From positions 1 to 64,000 of the forward strand of contig CAMLJM010000013.1 in NCBI GenBank assembly GCA_946480475.1: 64,000 bases of DNA, in the 5' to 3' direction. Shown here in pieces: positions 35,423 to 43,971 of the stretch (positions are counted from its first letter, which is position 1; each line of letters opens with the position of its first letter). This DNA comes from an uncultured Alphaproteobacteria bacterium (GTDB lineage: Bacteria > Pseudomonadota > Alphaproteobacteria > Micavibrionales > Micavibrionaceae). The position numbers were made by a program, and so were the translations under genes. The notes under the pieces are model-generated. The model did not search any database. It saw nothing but the letters and a program-made list of their open reading frames with translations, and was not told the DNA's origin.

Positions 35423-36862
35423 TTATTCGACCCACGCCACGCGGAGGATGTTGGTTGAGCCTGGCGTACCGAACGGCACACCCGCGGTCATCACCAGGCG
35501 TTGGCCCTTTTGCGCGAGACCTGTCGAGGCTGCGCTTTCCACAGCCGCTTGCACCGCTTCACCGAATGTTTTCTTGTCTTCCGTGAATACCGCGTAAACG
35601 CCGTAGCACAGCATCAGGCGACGTGTCGTAGCCTGCGAATGTGAAAGCGAGAGGATCGGCATTGTTGGACGCTGACGCGCCGTGCGCAATGTCGTTGAAC
35701 CCGAGGATGTATAATTTGTGATGCAGGCAGCATTGATAGTTTTGGCGACATTCACGGCGGCAACCGTAATCGCATCGCCCGGATCGGTATCGGCATCAGG
35801 ATGGTTTCTGTTCATGATGCGGCGATAAACTTCATCACCCTCGACCTTACGGCAGATACGGTCCATGATCGAAACAGCTTCCAGCGGATATTGACCTGCT
35901 GCTGTTTCTGCGGAGAGCATGACCGCATCGGTGCCATCATAGACAGCGGTCGCCACGTCTGATGCTTCGGCACGCGTGGGAGCGGGATTCTCAATCATCG
36001 ATTCCAGCATCTGCGTTGCCACGATAATGGGCTTACCGGCATAACGCACCTGACGCACTACGCGTTTTTGTACACTGGGTACATCTTCCGGCGGGATTTC
36101 CACGCCGAGATCACCACGCGCCAGCATAATGCCGTCGACATGCGCCAGAATTTCATCGAAGGTTTCCAGCGCTGACGGCTTTTCAATCTTGGCCATCAGC
36201 CAGGCACGGCCATTGATCAGTTTGCGCGCTTCAGCGACGTCTTCGGGTTTCTGCACGAAGCTTTGAGCTACCCAGTCCACACCCATATCGAGGGCAGCCA
36301 CCAGATCCTTGCGGTCTTTCTCGGTCAGTGCTGGAATCGGCAGTACGGTGTTGGGAACGTTCACGCCTTTATTATTGGAGAGCTTGTTGCCGGAAACGAT
36401 TTCCGCGATCAGGTAGTCTTTGCCTTTCTCGGCAATCTGCATGCGCACTTTTCCATCATCACAAAGAATGAACGCGCCCGGTTCGATGGCGCTGATGATT
36501 TCAGGGTGCGGCAGGTTGACGCGTTTCTCATCGCCTTCGGTCTTATCCAGATCAAGACGGATTTTCATGCCAGGCTTCAAAGCGATGGAGCCCTCTTTAA
36601 ATTTACCCACGCGCAATTTGGGGCCCTGCAGGTCGGCAATAATGCCGATGGGGCGGCCATGGCGTGCTTCGATCGCACGAATGGATTTCACACGTTCAGC
36701 ATGGTCTTCATGCTTGCCGTGGCTGAAATTCAGACGGAAGACGTCAACACCCGCGAGGAAGAGTTTCTCGATCATCTCTTCGCTATTGGAGGCAGGCCCC
36801 AGTGTGGCAACGATTTTCGTCTGACGATTACGAATCAAGGACTTTTGGGCTAGGGTCGGCAT
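35423..36862 (-). CDS. pyk: Pyruvate kinase
   Basis: Makes pyruvate and ATP from phosphoenolpyruvate, the last step of glycolysis. The 479-residue protein has KIVATLGPASNSEEMIEKLF at the start, the substrate loop FRLNFSHGKHEDH, a beta-barrel B domain (about 80-175), and VDWVAQSFVQKPEDV. The catalytic signature is MAKIEKPSALETFDEIL followed by MLARGDLGVEIPPEDVP, then ATQMLESMIENPAPTRAEASDVA and MLSAETAAGQYP. The C-terminal allosteric domain ends GTPGSTNILRV. It is convergent with the sigma factor gene; its 5' side faces the 694-bp pyk-nrdA gap. Confidence 0.97.
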   Translation of the reverse strand: MPTLAQKSLIRNRQTKIVATLGPASNSEEMIEKLFLAGVDVFRLNFSHGKHEDHAERVKSIRAIEARHGRPIGIIADLQGPKLRVGKFKEGSIALKPGMKIRLDLDKTEGDEKRVNLPHPEIISAIEPGAFILCDDGKVRMQIAEKGKDYLIAEIVSGNKLSNNKGVNVPNTVLPIPALTEKDRKDLVAALDMGVDWVAQSFVQKPEDVAEARKLINGRAWLMAKIEKPSALETFDEILAHVDGIMLARGDLGVEIPPEDVPSVQKRVVRQVRYAGKPIIVATQMLESMIENPAPTRAEASDVATAVYDGTDAVMLSAETAAGQYPLEAVSIMDRICRKVEGDEVYRRIMNRNHPDADTDPGDAITVAAVNVAKTINAACITNYTSSGSTTLRTARQRPTMPILSLSHSQATTRRLMLCYGVYAVFTEDKKTFGEAVQAAVESAASTGLAQKGQRLVMTAGVPFGTPGSTNILRVAWVE

Positions 36863-37324
36863 ATTATAAGAAACCTCTATTATTGCTGGCCTGCAAAAAA
36901 CTGACTTCTTTTAGCACATGCAGGAAAGTTCGCCATACGGTTTTCATATGGCTTCAGTACCGCTGTTTTAAGCACCCCTTCTACCTATAGCGTGTAGGTA
37001 GCCCCATTCCAGACATATCAGCACAAGGCAGAGCGTTTCAAAACAGGACTCCAGTCCTAGCCCAAAACCCTGCAAAAGTGCGGTTTTGATTGTGGCGCAA
37101 TCACTTTTCAAAGGTTGCAGCAGTATGACTTTCACGGGAGCATATGTGCTATGGCAACCTCTATAGTGACACACTGATTCTTTTTATTATTATCATTACA
37201 TATCAGTAAGTTAACACTATTGGATTTGGACAGCATCCCCTTCCCTTTGTGAAAGAAACACTAATTTAATTTTGGTAATCCTGAAATCGTGTTGCTTTTT
37301 GTTCTTTTTGTGGCTGGCTGAAAA

Positions 37325-37333
37325 TGTGGAAAA
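37325..37333 (-). promoter_or_regulatory. DnaA box-like site (one mismatch)
   Basis: On the minus strand TTTTCCACA, one base off the TTATNCACA DnaA box. It is the most distal of three DnaA-box-like sites ahead of nrdA. Confidence 0.35.
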
Positions 37334-37433
37334 GATAGGGGGCTAAAGCCGCAAAGGCCTGAAAAACAAGGCTTGCGGGTTTTCTCCACCCGGGATTGTG
37401 GCAAGAATGGGAATATAGTCATACTTGAGAGAG

Positions 37434-37481
37434 ACACGATATGTAGTAGTATGGTTGGGTTGATACCGCAATGGATGGTGT
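37434..37481. promoter_or_regulatory. NrdR-like box pair upstream of nrdA
   Basis: ACACGATATGTAGTAG (37434-37449) and CCGCAATGGATGGTGT (37466-37481) each match 11-12 of 16 positions of the NrdR box (ACACWATATWTWGTGT). They start exactly 32 bp apart, the three-turn offset expected for NrdR repressor binding. The individual boxes are imperfect; the spacing, shared with nrdB, is the main support. Confidence 0.5.
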
Positions 37482-37483
37482 TG

Positions 37484-37492
37484 TTATCCACA
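37484..37492 (+). promoter_or_regulatory. DnaA box
   Basis: A perfect TTATCCACA, directly after the second NrdR-like box and 65 bases before the nrdA start. In E. coli, DnaA bound to such boxes regulates nrdAB. Confidence 0.6.
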
Positions 37493-37520
37493 TTCCGTCC
37501 ACAGCCAACCACCTTTAATC

Positions 37521-37529
37521 TGTGTATAA
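37521..37529 (-). promoter_or_regulatory. DnaA box, opposite orientation
   Basis: On the minus strand TTATACACA, a perfect TTATNCACA box, 28 bases before the nrdA start codon. Confidence 0.55.
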
Positions 37530-37556
37530 CCTGCTTGTTCGTGGGAGAGTAAGCTC

Positions 37557-39398
37557 ATGTTTGATGTCGCGCAAATGGAACGCGGGAACCGTGTTCAGAT
37601 TGACCGGTCCCGGGATGATAAATTAACCGAATTTGGTAAAGCGACACTGACAGACCGTTACCTGCTCCCGGAGGAAGGTTTTCAGGACCTGTTTGCCCGC
37701 GTGGCGATGTATTACGGCGATGATTCCGCCCATGCCCAGCGCATCTATGATTATATCTCCAAACTATGGTTCATGCCGTCCACCCCGATCCTGTCCAATG
37801 GCGGTACAAACCGCGGCCTGCCGATTTCCTGCTTCCTGAACGAAACAGGCGACGCGCTGGAAGACATCGTATCGCTTTGGAATGAAAACGTATGGCTCGC
37901 TTCTCTGGGCGGCGGTATCGGTTCCTACTGGGGTAACGTACGCTCCATCGGTGAGAAAGTCGGCCGTAACGGCAAGACATCCGGTATCGTGCCGTTCATC
38001 CGCGTGATGGACTCACTCACCCTCGCGATTTCGCAAGGCAGCTTGCGCCGTGGTTCTGCCGCGATCTATCTGCCGATTTCCCACCCGGAAATTGAAGAGT
38101 TCATCGAGATCCGCAAACCCACCGGCGGCGACCCGAACCGCAAGGCGCTGAACCTGCACAATGCTGTCGTCATTCCGAACGCTTTCATGAAAGCGGTGGA
38201 AGCAGACGAAGAATGGGCACTGAAATCACCGAAGGACGGCCACGTGGTTGATCGTGTGCGTGCGCGTGATTTGTGGATCCGCCTTCTGACCACGCGTATC
38301 GAACAAGGCGAACCGTACATCCTGTTCATCGACCATGTGAATGACCAGATTCCGGCACATCACAAAATGGCCGGCCTGAACGTGAAGATGTCGAACCTGT
38401 GCTCCGAGATCACACTGCCGACCGGCAAAGATCACCTTGGCAATGACCGCACGGCTGTCTGCTGCCTGTCTTCACTGAACCTTGAAACATTCGAAGAATG
38501 GCAGGATCATCCGACATTCATCGAAGACTGCATGCGTTTCCTTGATAACGTGCTGACAGATTTCATCAACAAAGCCCCCGATTCCATGAAGCGCGCGAAA
38601 TACGCCGCGATGCGTGAGCGTTCAGTGGGTCTGGGCGTGATGGGTTACCATTCTTTCCTGCAATCGAAAATGATTCCGATGGAATCAGTGATGGCAAAAG
38701 TCTGGAACCGCCGCATGTTCCAACACATCAAGCGCCAGGTGGATGATTCATCCGTGAAACTGGCGCATGAGCGCGGTGCCTGCCCCGATGCAGCGGATTA
38801 CGGCGTGATGGAGCGTTTCTCCAACAAGATGGCGATTGCGCCGACCGCTTCGATTTCGATCATCTGCGGTGGTTCTTCACCGGGTATCGAGCCGACAGCG
38901 GCGAATGCCTACACACATAAGACACTCTCTGGTTCCTTCCCGGTCAAGAACCCATACCTGGTGAAACTGCTGGATGAAAAAGGCATGAACACAGAAGATG
39001 TATGGTCATCGATCTTCACCAACGAAGGTTCTGTCCAGCATCTTGACTTCCTGTCCCAGGATGAGAAAGATGTTTTCAAGACCGCGTTTGAAATCGACCA
39101 GCGCTGGCTGATTGAGCATGCTGCTGACCGCACACCGTTCGTATGCCAGGCGCAGTCTCTGAACCTGTTCCTGCCGGCAAACGTGCACAAACGCGATCTG
39201 CACATGCTGCACATGGAGGCATGGAAGAAGGGCGTGAAGTCGCTGTATTACTGCCGTTCCAAATCAATCCAGCGCGCCGAATCAAACGCCAGCTGGCAGC
39301 GTTCAAAAGACGCCGAGAAGCAATCAGCACACGGCAACCGCGCACCGGAACTGGCGGAACAGCCCAGCAAATACGAAGAATGCCTGGCGTGCCAATAG
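37557..39398 (+). CDS. nrdA: Ribonucleoside-diphosphate reductase alpha subunit, without ATP-cone
   Basis: Large subunit of class I ribonucleotide reductase, making dNDPs with NrdB. The 613-residue protein begins almost directly with the catalytic fold (LTDRYLLPEEGFQDLFARVA), so the ~90-residue N-terminal ATP-cone that senses dATP in E. coli NrdA is absent. Active-site Asn280, Cys282 and Glu284 are in MSNLCSEITLP. Other barrel residues are in FMPSTPILSNGG, SCFLNETGD and PTASISIICGGSSPGIEP. The radical-transfer tyrosines are in SLYYCRSKS, and the C-terminal redox pair is ECLACQ. The ATG is preceded by GGGAG. The partner nrdB is about 7 kb away. Confidence 0.96.
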   Translation: MFDVAQMERGNRVQIDRSRDDKLTEFGKATLTDRYLLPEEGFQDLFARVAMYYGDDSAHAQRIYDYISKLWFMPSTPILSNGGTNRGLPISCFLNETGDALEDIVSLWNENVWLASLGGGIGSYWGNVRSIGEKVGRNGKTSGIVPFIRVMDSLTLAISQGSLRRGSAAIYLPISHPEIEEFIEIRKPTGGDPNRKALNLHNAVVIPNAFMKAVEADEEWALKSPKDGHVVDRVRARDLWIRLLTTRIEQGEPYILFIDHVNDQIPAHHKMAGLNVKMSNLCSEITLPTGKDHLGNDRTAVCCLSSLNLETFEEWQDHPTFIEDCMRFLDNVLTDFINKAPDSMKRAKYAAMRERSVGLGVMGYHSFLQSKMIPMESVMAKVWNRRMFQHIKRQVDDSSVKLAHERGACPDAADYGVMERFSNKMAIAPTASISIICGGSSPGIEPTAANAYTHKTLSGSFPVKNPYLVKLLDEKGMNTEDVWSSIFTNEGSVQHLDFLSQDEKDVFKTAFEIDQRWLIEHAADRTPFVCQAQSLNLFLPANVHKRDLHMLHMEAWKKGVKSLYYCRSKSIQRAESNASWQRSKDAEKQSAHGNRAPELAEQPSKYEECLACQ

Positions 39399-39416
39399 AT
39401 GTCCTTCAATAAATGC

Positions 39417-39443
39417 AAAGGGAGCCTCCAAGGCTCCCTTTTT
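39417..39443 (+). terminator. Rho-independent terminator of nrdA
   Basis: AAAGGGAGCC (39417-39426) pairs perfectly with GGCTCCCTTT (39432-39441) around TCCAA and runs into TTTTTATTA. Confidence 0.85.
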
Positions 39444-39467
39444 ATTATCCTCTGGTAAACTTTCCTC

Positions 39468-39872
39468 ATGATAGACCTCGACAATCCTGATATCCGCAAC
39501 AAACGGCGCCCCCTATGGATCGCGCTTTCGGATCTATGTCTTGATACTGAAATTACGGATAGTACGATTCGCTACATCGCCCGCACCATTTATGAGCAGG
39601 GTTTCACCCTCGAAGATGCTGAGCAGATTGCGTTCCGGGAAGTATTTCCGCCTTTATATGCCAACATGGTGAGCGTCGCCGGCGTATGGAGCGGCTTTGA
39701 TGAAGCATGGCTGGAGAAATGCATCGTTAAATGGCGGAAGAGTAGCTGGCGGCGATTTCTCGCTTCCTGTTCCCAGCGTAGCTACCGCCGGGCATTAGGC
39801 CCTGACTGGCAACGTGTCATTGATTGTTTCAGATCAGGGGCTTTCGCGGTCCCGGAATTTCCACCCGCTTAA
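39468..39872 (+). CDS. Small uncharacterised cytoplasmic protein
   Basis: A 134-residue helical protein: RRPLWIALSDLCLDTEITDSTIRYIARTI, then FTLEDAEQIAFREVFPPLYANM, VAGVWSGFDEAWLE and a basic end (KWRKSSWRRFLASCSQRSYRR). It resembles small bacterial proteins with a 'xPxWxALSDLFLDTE ... VFPxLxxNxxxVAGxWxGF' pattern (I recall DUF7079, not certain). No function is known. It overlaps the convergent phosphatase gene by 4 bases and sits 24 bp beyond the nrdA terminator. Confidence 0.8.
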   Translation: MIDLDNPDIRNKRRPLWIALSDLCLDTEITDSTIRYIARTIYEQGFTLEDAEQIAFREVFPPLYANMVSVAGVWSGFDEAWLEKCIVKWRKSSWRRFLASCSQRSYRRALGPDWQRVIDCFRSGAFAVPEFPPA

Positions 39873-40624
39873 GGGCCTGAGGGCGCCGACATAAATCCTG
39901 ACAGTCTCATCTTGGATTCCGCTTGTTTGATCTGAGACATCAAATCTATATCGACAGGCTGTCCGGCTATTCCATCAAAAATCTTGCGGAACTTACGGTC
40001 ATCGCCATCTATTTCCAGTATCCAGACATCACCATTATTCTGATTTTCAATATCCTTCCAGGCCTGTGGTGGCAAGCCCAGTTCGTCCAGAACAATGTGA
40101 CGGTTTGTAGCCCCATGGGCCACAATTAACCTATCCGTGATATCATTCTCATGGCGCATATCCTGAACCAGTGACCGCACGCGGATAGAATGCATATAGG
40201 GAGACTCCCCCTCAGGTGGAATAGCTTCGAAAGGATTACGCGCATATTGCCGCGCAGCCGCACGCAGTTTTGCCGCCAGTCTGGAATCACAGCGCGTATA
40301 TTGGCGATAAAGCAGTCCAAAGCTCTGCTCTTTCAAAGCTTCTAGTCTACGGAAACGAATGTTCTGGTTACCAGCAAAATGGCGGGTACACGCCTCCTCT
40401 GTCTGCACCGCACGTATCCAGGGAGATGAGTCGACAGCCTGCGGGTAATTGCGGCCTTCGAGAGGATGGCATTGATAGAAGTTTTCCAGAAAATCGCCCG
40501 TTCTCAGAACCTGTCGCCAACCTTCTTCCGTAAGCGGGATATCAGGATCACCAATACGGCCATACGCCAAGGGGTCAACATTCCCCCATGATTCCCCGTG
40601 ACGAACAAGTATGATGCGACGCAT
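39869..40624 (-). CDS. Histidine phosphatase family protein
   Basis: Phosphoglycerate-mutase-like phosphatase. The catalytic RHGE motif is at the N-terminus (RRIILVRHGESWGNVD), and the second catalytic His is in RLIVAHGATNRHIVLDELG. Other features are PLTEEGWRQVLRTGDFL and SSPWIRAVQTEEACTRHF, the usual 'SPxxRAxQTA' block. The helical insertion RCDSRLAAKLRAAARQYARNP gives it 251 residues, longer than simple phosphatases. The substrate (sugar phosphate, cofactor or protein) cannot be inferred. Confidence 0.9.
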   Translation of the reverse strand: MRRIILVRHGESWGNVDPLAYGRIGDPDIPLTEEGWRQVLRTGDFLENFYQCHPLEGRNYPQAVDSSPWIRAVQTEEACTRHFAGNQNIRFRRLEALKEQSFGLLYRQYTRCDSRLAAKLRAAARQYARNPFEAIPPEGESPYMHSIRVRSLVQDMRHENDITDRLIVAHGATNRHIVLDELGLPPQAWKDIENQNNGDVWILEIDGDDRKFRKIFDGIAGQPVDIDLMSQIKQAESKMRLSGFMSAPSGP

Positions 40625-40681
40625 AGTGCTTTCCTGTTAATCAAGGATCTTAGCAAAACTGCTTATAAGAAGGCAATTTTC

Positions 40682-41548
40682 CTACTTCAGGCAATGCTCC
40701 TGATAGCCCGCCTTGATACGCTTCTCCAGATCAGAAAATCCATCATACAGGCGGGTGGCGACAGCAAAACGGACACGTTTAGCATGATCTTCCGCTGTGC
40801 CATATATTCCGTCCGTAACCTGGAACATAAATTTTTCTGGTTCTTCTACTTTTTTGTTATCGAGAGAAAGTCCTCTTAGGTTCTTTTCGATATTGCCGAT
40901 CCAGTTCAAGCGCTCTTGGGGAGTATAATCATCGAAACTAGAATCGAGTTTCATGCACCCTATATTTCTGAAGGGCGCCTTTTCCTGTTTGTTATTACTT
41001 ACAACAAATCCCTGCAGAAGTTGGCTGTATACAAGATCCGATCTTCCAACAAGCTCACCCATCACAACACCACTCTTCGTCACGGTAATAGCATATCCGT
41101 TCTCGCAGATATTCGCAGCGGCAAATAATAGTGCGTTAGAGGTTTCAACGATTCTTTCCGCAGCGACAGCTCTGGCCCGCTTATAACCCTCATCACGATC
41201 TACATAACCATGTGTATCGTCAAAAGATGTTGTGAAGCCGGAAGATTCGAATTGATTTGCTGCTTCCGTAAGCTTATCTGACAATGAGGCGCGGTCCGAA
41301 CGTTCCTTATTCGCCTTAATATCCTTGCACGGCGTTATAAAACTTTCGATAGCACCCGATCTGAATATTTCAACACGTACATTTTTTCTGGAAGAATCAA
41401 TAATCCTGGCATGTCCTATCATGCTGCCTAGTACAACATTATCGCGCGATACTACAACCTCGTCAGGATTGGCCGCATGAGCAGCAGCAGGTAATCCCGC
41501 ACAGAATGCCAATGAGGTGGCCAGAAAAAGTTTTGAGGTTCGTTTCAT
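40682..41548 (-). CDS. Secreted protein of unknown function
   Basis: A 288-residue protein with a signal peptide (KLFLATSLAFCAGLPAAAHAAN). The mature part has four cysteines (ITPCKDI, NICENGY, IGCMKLD, EHCLK) and a mixed alpha/beta character. A pattern such as YVDRDEGYKRARAVAAERIV sits near the middle. No domain is recognised. It stands alone, between the phosphatase and the GST genes, and its downstream gap to the phosphatase is 57 bp. Confidence 0.75.
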   Translation of the reverse strand: MKRTSKLFLATSLAFCAGLPAAAHAANPDEVVVSRDNVVLGSMIGHARIIDSSRKNVRVEIFRSGAIESFITPCKDIKANKERSDRASLSDKLTEAANQFESSGFTTSFDDTHGYVDRDEGYKRARAVAAERIVETSNALLFAAANICENGYAITVTKSGVVMGELVGRSDLVYSQLLQGFVVSNNKQEKAPFRNIGCMKLDSSFDDYTPQERLNWIGNIEKNLRGLSLDNKKVEEPEKFMFQVTDGIYGTAEDHAKRVRFAVATRLYDGFSDLEKRIKAGYQEHCLK

Positions 41549-41620
41549 TCAATAATCCCTGTTGTTATACATTTAAATATACGTGGACATTAGCCGCCAT
41601 TTTTAGGCGTTGTCAAAAAC

Positions 41621-41652
41621 AAACACCCCCTGACGGGGGTGTTTTTAATAAA
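41621..41652 (-). terminator. Perfect terminator hairpin after the GST gene
   Basis: AAACACCCCC (41621-41630) and GGGGGTGTTT (41635-41644) form a 10-bp stem with a TGAC loop (GTCA on the minus strand). Minus-strand transcription from the GST gene runs through it into GTTTTTG. The plus side also has TTTTTAAT. Confidence 0.75.
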
Positions 41653-41663
41653 GTTATAAATAT

Positions 41664-42281
41664 TTAGGCGGCGGCTTTGTATTCAATCTGTTCCGCAGCC
41701 AGGGCCTTTTGATAGCTTGGGCGTGCGATTACATCTTTCAGTACACGTTTCACGTTGGCGCCCGGTGTGCCTAGGCCCCAGTTGGCGATAACCGCCATCA
41801 GGATATCAGCGGCGGTTACTTTGTCACCGGCCAGATATTTTGTTTTTGCCAGACGCGCGTCAGCTTCATTCCAAAGTTCCTGTACTTGTGAAAGATATAG
41901 TTTCTGCAAATCTTCTTTCGCTTTTGCATCGAGAACATCAGCTGTAGGTTTTTTCAGCCCGAAAATCTTGCTGCATGCGGGGTGCAGGGATGCATTACAC
42001 CACATCAGCCATTCCAGCGCCTTGGCGCGCTCGATACCGGATTTCGGCAGCAGATCATTCGCATGTGTATCCAGCAGGTAGGTGATGATCGCAGCGCCTT
42101 CTTTAACCGGTTCGCCATCGACAATCAGCAGCGGGATCTGGCCGCGCGGGTTCAGTTTCAGAAAATCAGGCGCTTTCAGGTCGTCTTGTTTAATAGCCTC
42201 GAAAGGTACGTTCAATTCATTCAGGATGACATGGATAGCCATCGAGCAGGCACCGGGTTTGTAATAAAGCTTATAGGACAT
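41664..42281 (-). CDS. Glutathione S-transferase (beta-class like)
   Basis: Conjugates or isomerises using glutathione. The 205-residue protein begins KLYYKPGACSMAIHVILNEL. The Cys10 in this position is the glutathione-reactive residue of beta-class bacterial GSTs (for example Proteus GSTB). The thioredoxin-fold N-domain has NPRGQIPLLIVDGEP and the conserved Glu/Ala in KEGAAIITYL. The helical C-domain has LAGDKVTAADILMAVIANWG, with the N-capping box. The physiological substrate is unknown. Confidence 0.92.
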   Translation of the reverse strand: MSYKLYYKPGACSMAIHVILNELNVPFEAIKQDDLKAPDFLKLNPRGQIPLLIVDGEPVKEGAAIITYLLDTHANDLLPKSGIERAKALEWLMWCNASLHPACSKIFGLKKPTADVLDAKAKEDLQKLYLSQVQELWNEADARLAKTKYLAGDKVTAADILMAVIANWGLGTPGANVKRVLKDVIARPSYQKALAAEQIEYKAAA

Positions 42282-42403
42282 AGGTTTTCCTTTTTGATAA
42301 AAGTTAAGGCCCTTTCAACCTAATCCGGCTAATTCATGCGTCAAGGGCCACTTTGACAGATTTTGGCCAGACTTTTATGTTTATAGGATTAAAGGAGAGC
42401 CTG

Positions 42404-42949
42404 ATGAGCTTTATCGCCAAACATATTGCCAACCCCGATGAACGTATGATTTACGTAGCGCGTCTTCACTGGATATGCTTGCTAGAGGGACTCATGTGGT
42501 TTGGCGCATTCTGGTCCGCGGGACTGTTCATGAGCGACTGGTTGTCCGCCATACAGCCTATAACCAGTACATTAGGTACATTTTCTATCGCCGGTTATAC
42601 CATCGCGCCGCAAATCATCTGGTTGTTCTATATGATGCTGGCGGGGGGAACCGTCATTTTCTCCACCTATCTGGTCAAGCTGCTCTCCACTGAAATTGCA
42701 CTAACCAGCGCGCGCATCATCTACAAAACGGGACTGGTTTTTACTGAAGTTGAAGAAATTGATTTAAGCGAAATTCGTGCCGAGAAAATTCGTCACGGTA
42801 TTCTGGGCCGTTTCCTTAATTATGGTTGGGTACATCTGGATTCGCGTTTTGTTGGCGACATCACATTGCCCCGTATACGCAAGCCTTATAAATTCCTGAA
42901 AGCCATGCACCGCGCCATGGGCAAACATCAGGAACCCGCCGTCGCATAA
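42404..42949 (+). CDS. Membrane protein with bacterial PH-like domain
   Basis: The ATG at 42404 is chosen because AAGGAG at 42392-42397 is 6 bases upstream; the frame is open further upstream without a ribosome site. The 181-residue protein has two long hydrophobic segments (about residues 23-45 and 62-90). A C-terminal beta-rich domain follows, ALTSARIIYKTGLVFTEVEE, DLSEIRAEKIRHGILGRFL and YGWVHLDS, as in bPH2 (YdbS/YdbT-like) membrane proteins. Function is unknown; such domains are thought to act in membrane binding or assembly. It ends directly against the pit stop codon. Confidence 0.8.
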   Translation: MSFIAKHIANPDERMIYVARLHWICLLEGLMWFGAFWSAGLFMSDWLSAIQPITSTLGTFSIAGYTIAPQIIWLFYMMLAGGTVIFSTYLVKLLSTEIALTSARIIYKTGLVFTEVEEIDLSEIRAEKIRHGILGRFLNYGWVHLDSRFVGDITLPRIRKPYKFLKAMHRAMGKHQEPAVA

Positions 42950-43960
42950 TTAAATATCGAACAACGTTTTATAAATAATCATCAATACGCCCGCGAATGT
43001 GAATGTCATGGGGATGGTCAGAATCCACGCCCAGACAATATTCCCCACAACGCCCCAGCGCACCGCTGAGAGGCGTTTGGTGGCGCCAACACCCATAATC
43101 GATGTCGTAATCACCTGTGTGGTGCTCACGGGGATACCGAGATGGGAAGCACCGCCGATAATAATAGATGCTGTTGTTTCTGCCGCAAAACCATGCACAG
43201 GCTGAAGTTTGATCATTTTGCTGCCCAGCGTATGGATAATGCGCCAGCCGCCCATCATGGTCCCCGCACCCATAGCGAGCGCACAGGTAACCTTGACCCA
43301 GAGCGGCACGCTGAAAGCTTCCTGCGGATAAACGACAATCAGCGCCAGGGCGATAATACCCATAGATTTCTGCGCATCGTTCAAGCCATGTGTTATAGCC
43401 ATGAAACCCGCAGATAAGATCTGTAATTTGCCAAATACTTTGCTGACACGTGTGGGAGACATTTTATAGATCAGCCATGTCAGGATCGTCATGACCATAA
43501 AACCGATCACGACACCAAGCACAGGGGAACTCAGCATCGGATAGATCACTTTATGCAGCAGTTTATCGAAATGTATATTTTCATGGCCGCTGACATTACT
43601 GGAGAACCACGCCGCGCCCAGCAAGGAACCGATAATCGCGTGAGAAGAACTTGTGGGCAGGCCCTTATACCAGGTAATCAGATTCCAGATGATTGCCGCC
43701 AATACCGTGCAAAGAATGGTATGGAGTGTTACTGTCTCAACACCCACAAGGCCGCTACCGATTGTAGCAGCGACTTCAGTTCCCATCAGCGCGCCTATAA
43801 AGTTCAGGATACCGGCGTAAAGCACGGCCACCAGCGGCGTCAGCACGCGCGTGGATACGACTGTTGCAATCGCGTTCGCCGAGTCATGAAAACCGTTGAT
43901 AAAATCGAATCCCAGCGTCAGCAGAACGACAAGGATCAGCAACAGCGGAATGGCATCCAT
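42950..43960 (-). CDS. pit: PiT family inorganic phosphate transporter
   Basis: Low-affinity metal-phosphate symporter of the inner membrane. The 336-residue protein has about ten hydrophobic helices and both PiT signatures: GFDFINGFHDSANAIATVVSTRVL near the N-terminus and FMAITHGLNDAQKSMGIIAL in the second half. It shows the inverted repeat of the family. The gene for its partner, a DUF47/PhoU-like protein, lies 11 bp upstream in the same operon. Confidence 0.95.
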   Translation of the reverse strand: MDAIPLLLILVVLLTLGFDFINGFHDSANAIATVVSTRVLTPLVAVLYAGILNFIGALMGTEVAATIGSGLVGVETVTLHTILCTVLAAIIWNLITWYKGLPTSSSHAIIGSLLGAAWFSSNVSGHENIHFDKLLHKVIYPMLSSPVLGVVIGFMVMTILTWLIYKMSPTRVSKVFGKLQILSAGFMAITHGLNDAQKSMGIIALALIVVYPQEAFSVPLWVKVTCALAMGAGTMMGGWRIIHTLGSKMIKLQPVHGFAAETTASIIIGGASHLGIPVSTTQVITTSIMGVGATKRLSAVRWGVVGNIVWAWILTIPMTFTFAGVLMIIYKTLFDI

Positions 43961-43971
43961 TATTATGACCC

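Larger units (their letters stand above)
36863..37556. promoter_or_regulatory. 694-bp pyk-nrdA intergenic region with hairpins, NrdR-like and DnaA boxes
   Basis: No convincing gene. The pyk-proximal half holds several short hairpins: CTACCTA/TAGGTAG at about 36981-37001, AGGACT/AGTCCT near 37050, CAAAACC/GGTTTTG near 37068-37090, GATTG/CAATC near 37088-37103, and AGGTTGC/GCAACCT spanning about 37111-37161. An AT-rich stretch (37172-37225) separates these from the nrdA-proximal part with the regulatory boxes listed separately. Confidence 0.6.

Noticed and set aside
36863..37556. Replication origin in the pyk-nrdA gap
   Set aside because: Only two perfect DnaA boxes and one weaker site; no clear AT-rich 13-mers and no origin-linked genes (hemE, dnaA, parAB, gidA). 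Regulation of nrdA explains the boxes better. A GC-skew plot of the whole chromosome would decide.
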